64,000 nucleotides of DNA from Chamaelirium japonicum. Taxonomy: Eukaryota > Streptophyta > Magnoliopsida > Liliales > Melanthiaceae. The position numbers and the translations under genes are program-made. Of this stretch, positions 54,686-64,000 are shown in pieces. Each line of letters starts with the position of its first letter. Position 1 is the stretch's first letter. The DNA lies in contig CANTAL010000027.1 of the NCBI GenBank assembly GCA_947650365.1, positions 124,001 to 188,000 on the forward strand, read 5' to 3'. The notes below the pieces were generated by a model, which saw only the letters and a program-made list of their open reading frames with translations, was not told the DNA's origin and did not search any database.

Positions 54686-56570
54686 ATGGCGAGGACGAAA
54701 CACCAGGGTCAACTAGAAGGAAGTAACACTCAACAACAACCTCGTCCCGAGACTCGTTCAATGAGTCAAAGGCTCAACTTCGGACAGCCCCTTGCTGTCC
54801 CCGAGATGGGGGTTCGTTCAGGGAGTGGGAGATCTGTCGATCGACCGATCGCTCACCCTGCACGACAGTCAATTGGGCAAACAGCCCCCGCTCCTGCTGA
54901 AGATCCTCCATCGACCTATCAAATTTCGGCGGTCGATTTCCAACTCCTCCAATTGGCGAAGCAAAACGCCACCCTCACCGCTGAGAGAGATGCTCTTAAG
55001 AAAGCAGCTTCCGAGGCTGGGATCGCTCTACCTATCCACTCTACAAGTGAGAGGGTCGATCTTCCTCGACATTCAATCCACTCCGAGCAACGAAGGTCAA
55101 TGGGCACTGCTGCCCTCGAGAGGATTCGCCGTGACCCAACTCCCTCTGCTACCCCCTGGAAGCAGAGTGTTTGGAACCGCCTCGACGACGAGTCTTCCCA
55201 ATCGTCTTCTGGCCGTAACTGTGACAAGAGGTCACCTTCAACGCTCAACATACCAAGGAAGCACCAAATGAAAGACGCTCCTTCAAAGAGTAGAGTCTCC
55301 CCTTCCATTCCACTCCAACGTGGACTCGGATCGGACCTTCGCCATCGACTCCAACCTGCTGATATTCAGAGACCTGAACCAGACCTCTCAATTCTGCCTC
55401 TTGATCTATATCCAATCCGAGGACATGGTCGTAGAGATGGGTACTCCTCTGCCGGGACACTCCACCAAAGTCTATTCGAATCAACATTTCCAAGGGGATG
55501 GAGAACTCCCACTCTCCCCAAATTCAATTGCATCAGAGGAGATCCGACTCTCCATATCCTCGCATTCAAGCAAGCACTAACGCCGCACGAAGAAGAAAAC
55601 AACGTGCTCTGCCGCACCTTCGCAGGAAGTCTCGATGAGCCGTCACTCGACTGGTATCACAATCTCCGAGCTGGGTCCATCACCCAGTTCGGTGTTTTGG
55701 CTAACTTATTTGTGTAGCATTATCAGCTCAATCTGAAGCCAGAGAAGAAGCTCGACTCTCTCTATCGGCTAAGGATGGGTGCCGACGAGACTCTCCGCAG
55801 CTTCACGAGGAGATTTCGCAACGAGCATGCTACTCTCTCTGGAAGACATCTGGATGATAAAGCCATCATGCTGGCTTTCCAGAACGCCCTCCGCTTCGAT
55901 CTACATATCTACAACGATTTCATTCGCAATCCCCCTCCCTCTCTAGGTGCAATGTTTGATCGAATCCAGAGAGAGATTGAGGTGGAAGACGATCAAGTCG
56001 CTCGAAAAGGGCGAGAGTCAAAGAGAAGGCCTACTGAGAGAGAAGCTCCAAAGTATGCTGCCAAAGCTCACAACGCTGAGGCAGCAGCCCCTCCAGCCAA
56101 CAAACGATCAAAGAATGATGGGCGTCGATCTCCGACGAAGACCACTTTCACCGAGTGGAATTTACCTGTTGAACAGATCCTTGACCGCATTTAACACGAA
56201 GAATTCCTTCGAAGGCCCAATCCACTTCAGCCGAACACAAAGTTCACGGCCGACAAAACTGTTTATTGCGATTTCCATCGAAGCCATGGCCATTCCACCG
56301 ATCGGTGCTATCGGCTAAAGTTTCATCTCGAAGACTTGCTGAGAGAAGGCCATCTCCATGAATTCACCAGAGAAGGACAAGATCAACGTCGATCCTCTGC
56401 AAAGGGGAAAGAGGCTTGCTGGATTCATCAGATCTCTTCCAACCCATCACCTCTTACCGTGAATGCCAATATCTTTGGCATTCATGGATCATTGCACAAT
56501 CAATCAGTAACCGGGAAGGAAGTCGATCGGCAGATTCGGCGCATCTTCCATGTTCGATCTACTCAAACAA
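54686..56570 (+). pseudogene. Tat gag, interrupted by two stops
   Basis: The ATG at 54686 opens a frame through a basic/Gln-rich N-terminus, a gag domain (LPKFNCIRGDPTLHILAFKQ, then LDWYHNLRAGSITQF, then RMGADETLRSFTRRFRNEH) and a nucleocapsid motif YCDFHRSHGHSTDRCYRLK (C-x2-H-x4-H-x4-C). In-frame TAG at 55718-55720 splits the gag domain, and TAA at 56192-56194 lies before the nucleocapsid motif. Coding similarity resumes in the same frame after each. A frameshift near 56560-56600 leads into protease. Confidence 0.85.
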
Positions 56571-58187
56571 AGAAGATACCTGGATCGAGAAGCCCATCGA
56601 AGGTCTTGCTTGGCCGTTTATCGTCTTCAACGACACTGATCTTCAAGAAGTTTATACTCCACATCGAGACCCCCTGGTTTTGAAACTCATCATCGACGGA
56701 AGCACCGTCAATCGGATCCTCATCGATACCGGGAATTCTATCGACATTATGTTCTCAGACTGCTTCAAACGTCTGGGACATAAATATCAAAGCCTTGACG
56801 TCGTTCCAACTGTGATCACTGGTTTCAACGGCGAACAAAGCATCACGGTGGGTGAGTCGAGATTCACCATCGACCTCAGCCAAGAGACTCGAGTCTCGGT
56901 GAGGTTTGTGATCATCGAGGGAACGTCCAGCTACAACGCCATTCTTGGACGACCATTCCTCCACCAGATCAATGCCATCTCCTCTTCTTATCATCAACTA
57001 CTCAAGGTTGCAACTGGAGAAGGCATCGTCTGCATTCGAGGCGATCAACAACCTGGAAGGTCTTGTGAGGCTGCTGCGACTAAGACAGATCGAAAGATCA
57101 ACATTGCTCCTCCAAAGTGACCACGAGATGAAGCTGGTCCCTCTTCCAAATAGCAATTAAAGGAGATTCCGCTGACCGAACCTCCACCAATCGAATGGGA
57201 AGCATCACCTTCAATTGAAGAAATTATCCCAATCAACATCGGCAGCGGAGATCTCCCTTGACAAACTTTTATTGGTACCGGTCTTAGCGACGCAGAAGCG
57301 CAAGACATGGTATCCTTCCTCCAGTCCAATATCGACGTCTTCGCTTGGTGTTTCGAAGACATACCTGGTATCAATCCAGATGACGCTTGTCACCGACTTG
57401 CGATCAAAGAAGAAGTGAAGCCTGTCAATCAAAAGCCACGCACCATCCGACCAGAGCTGCAAGTTGCCGTTCAAGAAGAAATCACCAAGCTACTCGCAGC
57501 AGGCTTCATCCGTGAAGTAGAGTATCCTACCTGGATCTCTAACATAGTTGCTGTTCTAAAGAAGAACGGGAAGGTCAGAGTCTGCATCGACTTTACCAAT
57601 CTCAACAAGGCTTGCCCCAAAGACCCATTCCCCATGCCAAGGATTGATAGACTTGTCGATGCCACTGCTGGCCACGAGCTATTGTCTTTCATGGATGGGT
57701 ACTCTGGATATAATCAAATTCCGCTTCATCCGGATGATCAAGAGAAGATATGTTTTGTGACTAGCCGAGGTCTCTACTGCTACAATGTAATGCCATTCGG
57801 CCTCAAAAATGCTGGTTCTATCTATCAAAGGTTAGTCACAAAAATGTTCGAAGATCAGATCGGTCGCAACGTCGAAGTCTACGTCGATGATCTCCTCACC
57901 AAGAGCTCCACTCGTGGAAAGCACCTATCCGATCTGGCAGAAACTTTTCAAGTCCTCCGAAAGTATCGCATGAAGCTCAATCCCGCCAAGTGCGCTTTTG
58001 GAGTTCAATCGGGCAAATTTCTGGGTCACCTTGTGACCAGAAGAGGTATTGAGGCCAACCCCGACCAGATTCGAGCCATCCTCGACATGCCATCACCTAC
58101 CAATCGGAAGGAAGTGCAACATCTCACTGGAAGACTTGCCGCTCTCAATCGATTCATCTCAAAGTCCTCCGATAAGTGTAAACCACT
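56570..58187 (+). pseudogene. Tat protease and reverse transcriptase, three stops
   Basis: In the frame of 56416, protease has ILIDTGNSIDIMF and NAILGRPFLHQI (catalytic DTG intact). The in-frame stops are TGA 57118, TAG 57151 and TGA 57259. Coding then resumes with TFIGTGLSDAEAQ and the RT: DVFAWCFEDIPGINP, VRVCIDFTNLNKACPKDPFP, MDGYSGYNQIPLHPDD and EVYVDDLLTKS. The catalytic YVDD is intact. A one-base deletion at about 58185-58190 ends this frame. Confidence 0.9.
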
Positions 58188-60563
58188 TTCGACAAACTAC
58201 GTAAGGCGGACACTTCAGAGTGGAGTTCAACTTGCGAAGAAGCTTTTCAAAGCATCAAGAGATATCTGGTGCAAGCTCCTATCCTGACTGCTCCACTTCC
58301 AAAAGAAGACTTGTGGCTTTATCTCGCCGTGACCGATCAAGCAATCAGCGCGGTCCTAGTCAGTAGAAGAGAAGGCGTCGAGCATCCAGTCTATTATATC
58401 AGCCATACTCTTCTTCCAGCTGAAACTCGCTACTCAAGAACTGAGAAGGTCATCCTGGCCTTGCTCACTGCATCGCGTCGTCTCCAACCATACTTCGTCT
58501 CCCACCAGATCACTATCATTTCAGAACACTCGCTCAAAGATATCGTTGACAAAGCTGGTCGAGCTGGTCGAATGACCAAATGGGTGATCGAAATGAGTGC
58601 TCTGGGGATTCAGTTCGAATCTCGCACTTCTATCAAAGGTCAAGCTGTTGCTGATTTTCTAGCTGACTTTCCAGTTGAAGACCCCATCACTTGGGAAGAA
58701 GATGTCGACATGCGCTTAGAAGATGAGGACAATACTCCGATCAACCTTGCAACAAAAATTGATCCAAGTCTCGAAGCTATTGCTGCAACTCCTTCATGGA
58801 AGCTTTATACTGATGGAGCTTCAAGTTCGATCGGTTTGGGAACTAGGATAGTCTTAGTATCCCCCGAACTTGATCATCTACAGAAGGCCACTCTCCTAGG
58901 GTTCAACGCCACCAACAACGAAGCCGAATACGAAGCACTCATTTCCGGACTCGAAATGGCGGAATCCCTGGGGGTAGATCGAATCATCGTCTACAGCGAC
59001 TCCCAGTTGATCATAAGGCAAATCAATGGAGAGTACACAGCTCGTGAAGAAAGAATGCAACTCTATTTGGCCTTAGTACAGCATCTTCAACAGCGCTTCA
59101 CAAATACTGAATTCGTTCAAATTCCAAGGGCAGAGAATCGTGAAGCAGATGCTTTAGCTAATGCTGCCTCCGTCCTTGGAGACTCGCTCGGAGGAAGGCA
59201 AATACAAATTGATTATCAGGAAGTGCCCAAGACCACCCCCGAACAACAGATCATTGCTACCACAAAGAGATCTGGGGGTGGAGATCAACTGGTATTGAAC
59301 CTTACCACCACAAGTGAGCTTGAGGATTGGAGACAACCAATTTTCAACTTCTTCAAACATGGTGAAATATCCGAAGATCCAAATCAATCTCGAAGACTTC
59401 AAAGGAAGCTCCCATGCTACATCCTACAAGGAGAGGACCTATATTTCAAATCTCATAACGGGATATTGCTCAAGTGCCTTGGTCCCGAGCAAGCACAGGC
59501 AATCCTGATTGATATCCACTCTGGAGCTTATGGGAATCATTCGAGAGGAAGATCTCTTGAAGCTAAGACGAAGCTACAAGGTTACTACTGGCCTACAATG
59601 GCAAAAGATGCTCGACAAGTTGTTCAAAGATGCGAGCCATGCCAACGACACGCTCGAGCTATCCACCTCCCTGCAGATGAGCTTCATCAACTATCAAGTC
59701 CCTGGCCTTTCCATCAATGGGGGTTAGATTTCTTGGGTCCTTTCCCTCCAACTCCGAGCAAGAAGAAGTATCTACTGCTGGCCACTGATTACTTCACCAA
59801 ATGGGTTGAAGCCGTGCCACTCTTTCGAGAGACCGATGATGAAGTGATCAAGTTCATTCGACATAACATCTTCTCAAGGTTTGGTACACCTCAAGTTCTT
59901 GTTGCCGACAACGGAGCTCAATTTGACTCTGACAAGTTCCGTGAGTTCTGTCTGAACAACGGAATCAAGCTCTTTTATTCAACTCCAAGATACCCTCAAT
60001 GCAATGGTCAAGCTGAAGCCTCCAATAGAGCTATTCTTGGTATACTCAAGAAGAAACTCAACGACAAGAAAGGATTGTGGGAACAGGTCCTACCTGAAGT
60101 CCTTTGGGGATATCGCACAATTCCGAGAAGATCAACAGGGTTCTCACCCTTTCGTCTAACATATGGATCAGAAGCAGTACTCCCAACAGAAAACATATCA
60201 AGTACTCTGAAGACCAGATCAGTTGAAGAAGGAATCAACAAAGAGCTTCGGATCAATGATCTAGACTTCTCTGAAGAACTACGAGACCAAGCTTCCCTTC
60301 TTGTGGCAATGTATCAGCAGAAGATCAAACGAGCCTATGATGAGAAAGTCTACAAGCGACAATTCCCAATCGGCAGTCTGGTCCTTAGAGCAGTCTTCTA
60401 CAACACAAAGGAACACAGCAGTGGGAAACTTGCTCCCAACTGGGAAGGTCCTTATATCGTTGAATTAGTGGGAGGCAAAGGTTCTTACAGACTGATCTCA
60501 CCAGAAGGAGATAGATTGCCTCGAGCTTGGAATTCTAGATATCTCAAGTTGTTCTATCCATGA
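58188..60563 (+). pseudogene. Tat dual RNase H and integrase, frame intact
   Basis: The frame continues from FDKLRKADTSEWSS, after the one-base loss, to the pol stop, about 790 codons without interruption. It holds the RT-linked RNase H (LYLAVTDQAISAVLVS, YYISHTLLPAETRYS, QAVADFLADF) and a second, plant/archaeal-type RNase H (KLYTDGASSS, NNEAEYEALISGL, VYSDSQLI, READALANAA; all D/E/D/D present). Integrase follows, with an HHCC-like finger (ending CEPCQRH) and a DDE core (WGLDFLGPF, VADNGAQFD, CNGQAEASN). It ends NWEGPYIVEL...RYLKLFYP, with no chromodomain. Its own domains are intact, but it cannot be made from an unbroken gag-pol. Confidence 0.92.
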
Positions 60564-61168
60564 TGTAAATACCATGATGAATAAAGTTCTCTTTCAAATG
60601 TTCTAATATGCAAGTGTTCAGCTTTTCAATTCAAGTTCTGAAGCAGTTTCAAATTATCCATATTCAAGTTACCAAGTCTTTTAACAAGTTTGGGTGTTAG
60701 AGTTGCGACTCAACCCCTTACTAGCAAATGTTAAACTGACCATATTCAAGTTACCAAGTCTTTTAACAAGTTTGGGTGTTAGAGTTGCTACTCAACCCCT
60801 TACTGGCAAATGTTAAACTGACCTTCAAATTTCAATATTCAATTTCAATCAATTTCGATATCGTCTAACACGGGTGCTTGAGTTGCGACTCAACCCCTCA
60901 CATTCAAATGTTACACGAATTCAAGTTCAATTTTCAAGTTACAATAAGTTTGGGTAATCGAGTTGCGACTCGACCCCTTACATTCAAAAGATTGTATCTA
61001 TTCCAATACTATCCAGAACATGATATTCAGAGACATTCAACTCAAGAGATATTCAATTTTCAAACACCAAAAAGATTTCTATTATCAAAAAAAAATTGCC
61101 AAGTACAAGAGTGAGCCCTTTTCACCACAAGTTTACAAAGTACAGCAAAGAGAGAAGGTAGAAGTACA
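60564..61168 (+). repeat. Spacer with 82-bp tandem repeats between pol and antisense gene
   Basis: Two near-perfect 82-bp copies begin at 60661 and 60743 (TATTCAAGTTACCAAG...), then two degenerate copies (about 60867 and 60947). All four carry the near-palindrome GAGTTGCGACTC with ACCCCT. The region lies between the convergent 3' ends of pol and the antisense gene. Confidence 0.88.
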
Positions 61169-61717
61169 TCAGGGTTTGGCTACACTTGGAACACGTGACT
61201 TCTCTCCCTCGGATCCAGCGCGAGCTTTGCTCGCAACTGAAGCCTTTGAAGATTGGACACTGCTGGCATGGGCCCTAAGTGCCTCCACCGCCTTCTCGGC
61301 TGTATTTCTGTAGCTCTTGACTTGAGATAGCGCATTCTCTAGCTCCTTCTTGGAGGTCTCCTCTTTAGCAGAGAAGGCAGCGTGCTGGGTCGCAAGTTGT
61401 TTTTTCAACTCCTTGATCTCGATTGCACGATCACAAGACACGGTCTCAATCTTGGTGAGCCGATTCTTCAAGGATTCAAGTTCGTGACCTTGCGCCTCGC
61501 AACGGTTCTTCAACACCTTGCTCTCCTCTTTCTCTTTGCGAAGATCCTCGATCTCGGCCTTAAGAGAGTTTTTCTTTGAAGTCAAAAGCTCCCTCAGCTT
61601 ATCCCTCTCCTCGTGGGCAGCCTCCAGTTCAGCTTTCAAACGGGATACCTCAGATGCAGCCTCCCGTTCTCCTGCCCTCCTGGAGAGTTTGCTCGCGATT
61701 CTCAAAACTGCTGAGCT

Positions 61718-61789
61718 CTGCAGATGGACAAAGAGTTAGAATTATTCTGAAGATACAATTCAAATACTTGATCAAGCAGATGTACATAC
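61718..61789 (-). other. Intron 2 of antisense gene
   Basis: AGTAGTG/GTATGT donor and CCATCTGCAG/AGCTC acceptor, 72 bp, phase 0. It joins ...RLEVV to SSAVLRIASKLS. Confidence 0.82.
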
Positions 61790-61926
61790 CACTACTTCAA
61801 GCCTATCAAAGGCTTCGTCAAAATGAGCATCCGGAAGGTTGCAAAGCTTCCGAATCACACCAGTGGGGTGGTTGATATCAACATCACCCAAACTCCTTAT
61901 CTTCTGAGCCGGGCCAGCAGGTGTAC

Positions 61927-62009
61927 CTACAATTCATGCAGCAGTTCAAAGTGTTAGAATATTTTCAAGCTTCAAAGGCAAGACAATCAAGGCAAGTTAG
62001 CACAATTAC
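61927..62009 (-). other. Intron 1 of antisense gene
   Basis: CTCAG/GTAATT donor and AATTGTAG/GTACAC acceptor, 83 bp. It removes a TGA that would otherwise end the exon 1 frame seven codons downstream. The split codon G+GT gives Gly. Confidence 0.8.
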
Positions 62010-64000
62010 CTGAGGCTTCAACCCTCGGCTCCTTACCCTTCCCACGGTCGGTGCTCTTACCCTTGGGGGTAGACTTCTCCTTGATGGGGGTGGGCTTCGA
62101 TTGGGGATGGGGAGTCTCATCACCCACGCAACTTCCTCTTTTCAGGTGTGCTGGAGAAGGAATGTCTTGGAGAGGCGAGATCTCCCCTTCACCTTGCGGC
62201 TGCTTGAGCCCAGCCACAAGGGCTGCCATCTCCTCAGCCAGCGAGTGCGAGGGAGGAGGAGGTTGTTCAACCTCCACACCCCCACTTGTAGTCGCCCCTT
62301 CGAGACGAGGAACCTCGGGAGGTATCTGATCGAGGGGTGTAGGGTTGCTTCCAACCCCACCACTCCCTGATAGCTTGATTTTGAAGCGCAGTGGGTTCTT
62401 CTTCAAATCCCCAAAGTGATAAGCAGGAACCACTTTAGGGCCATCGCCCGTTGCATCCATAACCCCCTCCATCTTACGGGCCCTAGCCTCGTCTATGAGG
62501 ATCGGCTGTGAGTCCTCATCAGCACCACCAGTGGGGGTGGGAGGAATTTCTTCCTCGCCACCCCCATGTCCTTTGCCCCCGTCTTCTTCGTCATCTTCAT
62601 CATCCTCATCGTCTCTATTTTCTCCCCCGTCGCTGCCAGTGCTGTCATCAGCATCTTCATCACCATCATCATCGCCACCCTCATCCTCTTCCTCTTCGCC
62701 TCCACCTTCCTCCTCTCTCTCTTTTTCCTCTTCTCCATCTTCCTCCTCCTTTTTCTTCTCATCATCCTCCTGCTTGATGGGGATTTTCCTTTTCTTCGCC
62801 GGGCCCCTCTGTATCACCAATTTCTCCTCCGTGGGCAAGCTGCGCCTAGCTCCGTAAGCCTTCTTCTCAAATCGAAGTTTTCTAACAATTTTGCCTGACT
62901 GAGGGTCCTCCTCATAATCCGAGTAGATGACCTCGTTATCTTCATAACGAAGCTTCGATCGGTGGAGGAGGTTAGCATTGCCATGTCGGACCGGGCAATT
63001 CGAGAATTGCTTCCATGACCGAGTCCCGCATGTCAGCTCCAGAAAAAGATTATCAACAGCCCCCACTCACTCCGAAGGCCACGAGAGAGCTCCTCCTGTA
63101 CTGTACATATCTACCTCTTCGTGTACCTTGTACTGGGGAACCTCAGGTACAGACAGAGGAGTCCATGCGCCAGACATCGATAGCGGCCAATCCGTGTAGA
63201 GCTTATCCGAGCCGATGGTGTCAATGATCGGCCGAAGGGCAGAGACACCCGTCAGATTGTAGAATGGGCTATCCTTCCTCCAGGCCCATCGGTAATGATA
63301 AAAGAAATACCCCAGCTCAATCCGGGCTTCTTCACCTTCAGGGAGGCTGGAATAACATTCCCTGAGTTCCTTCTGGAAGTCCGACTCTACGTGGCAGAAG
63401 GCGTAGATAATCCTCCAGGCGTTCCCCGAAACCTGCCCAGGGCAGAGGCCGGAGGTGTTCAGCAACCTCGCGGCGAAAGGAGGCAATGGAAGGCGCAGTC
63501 CACAGTTGAGCTGGCCAATGGTGACGATGGTTCCCATCACTTGCTCCTTGCTCGTGTACGAGACAAAGATTGTCCGCCTATCGATACCGAAAGCTGATAG
63601 AACTCCCGGAAGCGCTGGGCGAGCCTTTCCCTCTGTGAAGCATGCTAGCAGCTTATGCAGTTTCTCCCTCTTCACGTCTGTAAGTTTGCCACCAATGTTA
63701 TACCCAAATTCCGGTTCCGCCGACAGAGGCAGCTGCGGGCAGAGAACAAACTTTGCCTTGGGGATCTGCTCTGGCCTTGATGGTGCTGAAGCAAATCCAA
63801 CCCCCCGGTGCCTCTTTCCCAATTAACCCAGCTCAATAAGCTCTGCCTTGCCTTTGCCTCGGCCTTTCGGAGTAGAAGAAACTTCGACAATCTCCTTACC
63901 CTTCCTCTTGGAAGGAACTGCACTCTTCTTCGAATTACCAGAAGATGCCATTTGACCGATTGAAAGGAAACAGAGAACGGGAGATGGGAAGCAAAAGCTC

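Larger units (their letters stand above)
61169..63951 (-). pseudogene. Antisense spliced gene of Tat element, Transposase_28-like
   Basis: Three exons: 63951-62010, 61926-61790 and 61717-61169. Introns of 83 bp (GTAATT...GTAG, phase 1) and 72 bp (GTATGT...GCAG, phase 0) restore one frame of 875 codons. Residues 1-40 are basic. Residues about 50-230 resemble the plant 'putative gypsy type transposon' domain (Transposase_28), with LRLPLPPFAARLL and GNAWRIIYAF. A KKRK motif near 385 precedes a long acidic tract (about 395-470). Exon 3 is a heptad-like coiled coil (SEVSRLKAELEAAHEERDK). In-frame TAA at 63823-63825 and TGA at 63067-63069 inactivate exon 1. The function of these antisense proteins is unknown. 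Confidence 0.82.
53800..64000 (+). mobile_element. Tat-lineage Ty3/gypsy retrotransposon (3' end outside window)
   Basis: The order is 5' LTR (start about 53790-53850, end 54523), PBS region, gag, protease, RT, RNase H, a second RNase H, integrase, a tandem-repeat spacer, then an antisense spliced gene. The duplicated RNase H and the antisense Transposase_28-like gene are marks of Tat/Retand/Grande-type elements. Gag-pol carries five in-frame stops and two frameshifts, and the antisense gene two stops, so this copy is inactive in protein coding. The 3' LTR is not in the window. Confidence 0.88.

Noticed and set aside
62493..62898. Plus-strand Ser/Pro- and His-rich open frames
   Set aside because: They are the complement of the acidic Glu/Asp tract of the antisense gene's exon 1.

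Overview
This window is plant nuclear DNA, almost certainly from an angiosperm with a transposon-rich genome. The evidence is spliceosomal introns, a plastid starch-metabolism gene, Ty1/copia and Ty3/gypsy retrotransposons, a Cassandra-type TRIM carrying 5S rRNA sequence, many hAT/MULE/Harbinger MITEs and long AT and CT microsatellites. Nothing in the sequence fixes the species. No prokaryotic operon, CRISPR array or virus genome is present.

The organising feature is one host gene on the minus strand. Nine exons of LSF1 (LIKE SEX FOUR 1, a plastid dual-specificity-phosphatase-like protein of transitory starch breakdown) can be followed from the ATG at 52777 down to 9680, and every exon junction is in phase. 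The exons total 1,683 nt (561 codons) spread over 43 kb, with introns of 0.2 to 14.2 kb. The last exon (about 40 codons by comparison with the family) was not found and probably lies beyond position 1. The short intron 7 appears to use a GC-AG splice pair.

The long introns are nested transposon deposits. Intron 9 and the region left of it (1-9679) hold a Harbinger-like MITE, a Cassandra TRIM with a nested hAT MITE, a foldback element, a short-LTR copia-like element and a 1-kb hAT element. Introns 8 and 6 hold a Helitron end, LINE remnants, a decayed copia element with its own hAT insertion, a decayed Ty3/gypsy pol on the minus strand and a 285-bp TRIM. Intron 4 holds a coding-intact, probably young copia element (28764-34251, TSD agttg) in the same orientation as LSF1. 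Intron 3 holds a gypsy relic split by a 1,166-bp hAT-like element, a perfect 76-bp inverted repeat and two further MITEs. Intron 2 holds a second 99.8% identical copy of the same 1,166-bp element. Intron 1 holds long CT tracts between tandem 75-bp units.

Upstream of LSF1, a Tat-lineage Ty3/gypsy element fills 53.8-64 kb on the plus strand. Its 5' LTR, PBS, gag and pol (protease, RT, RNase H, second RNase H, integrase) are recognisable but broken by stops and frameshifts. Downstream of pol, and antisense to it, lies a three-exon spliced gene (63951 to 61169) for a putative gypsy-type Transposase_28-like protein with an acidic middle and a coiled-coil tail. Its two introns restore a continuous frame, although exon 1 carries two in-frame stops. 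The 3' LTR is outside the window.
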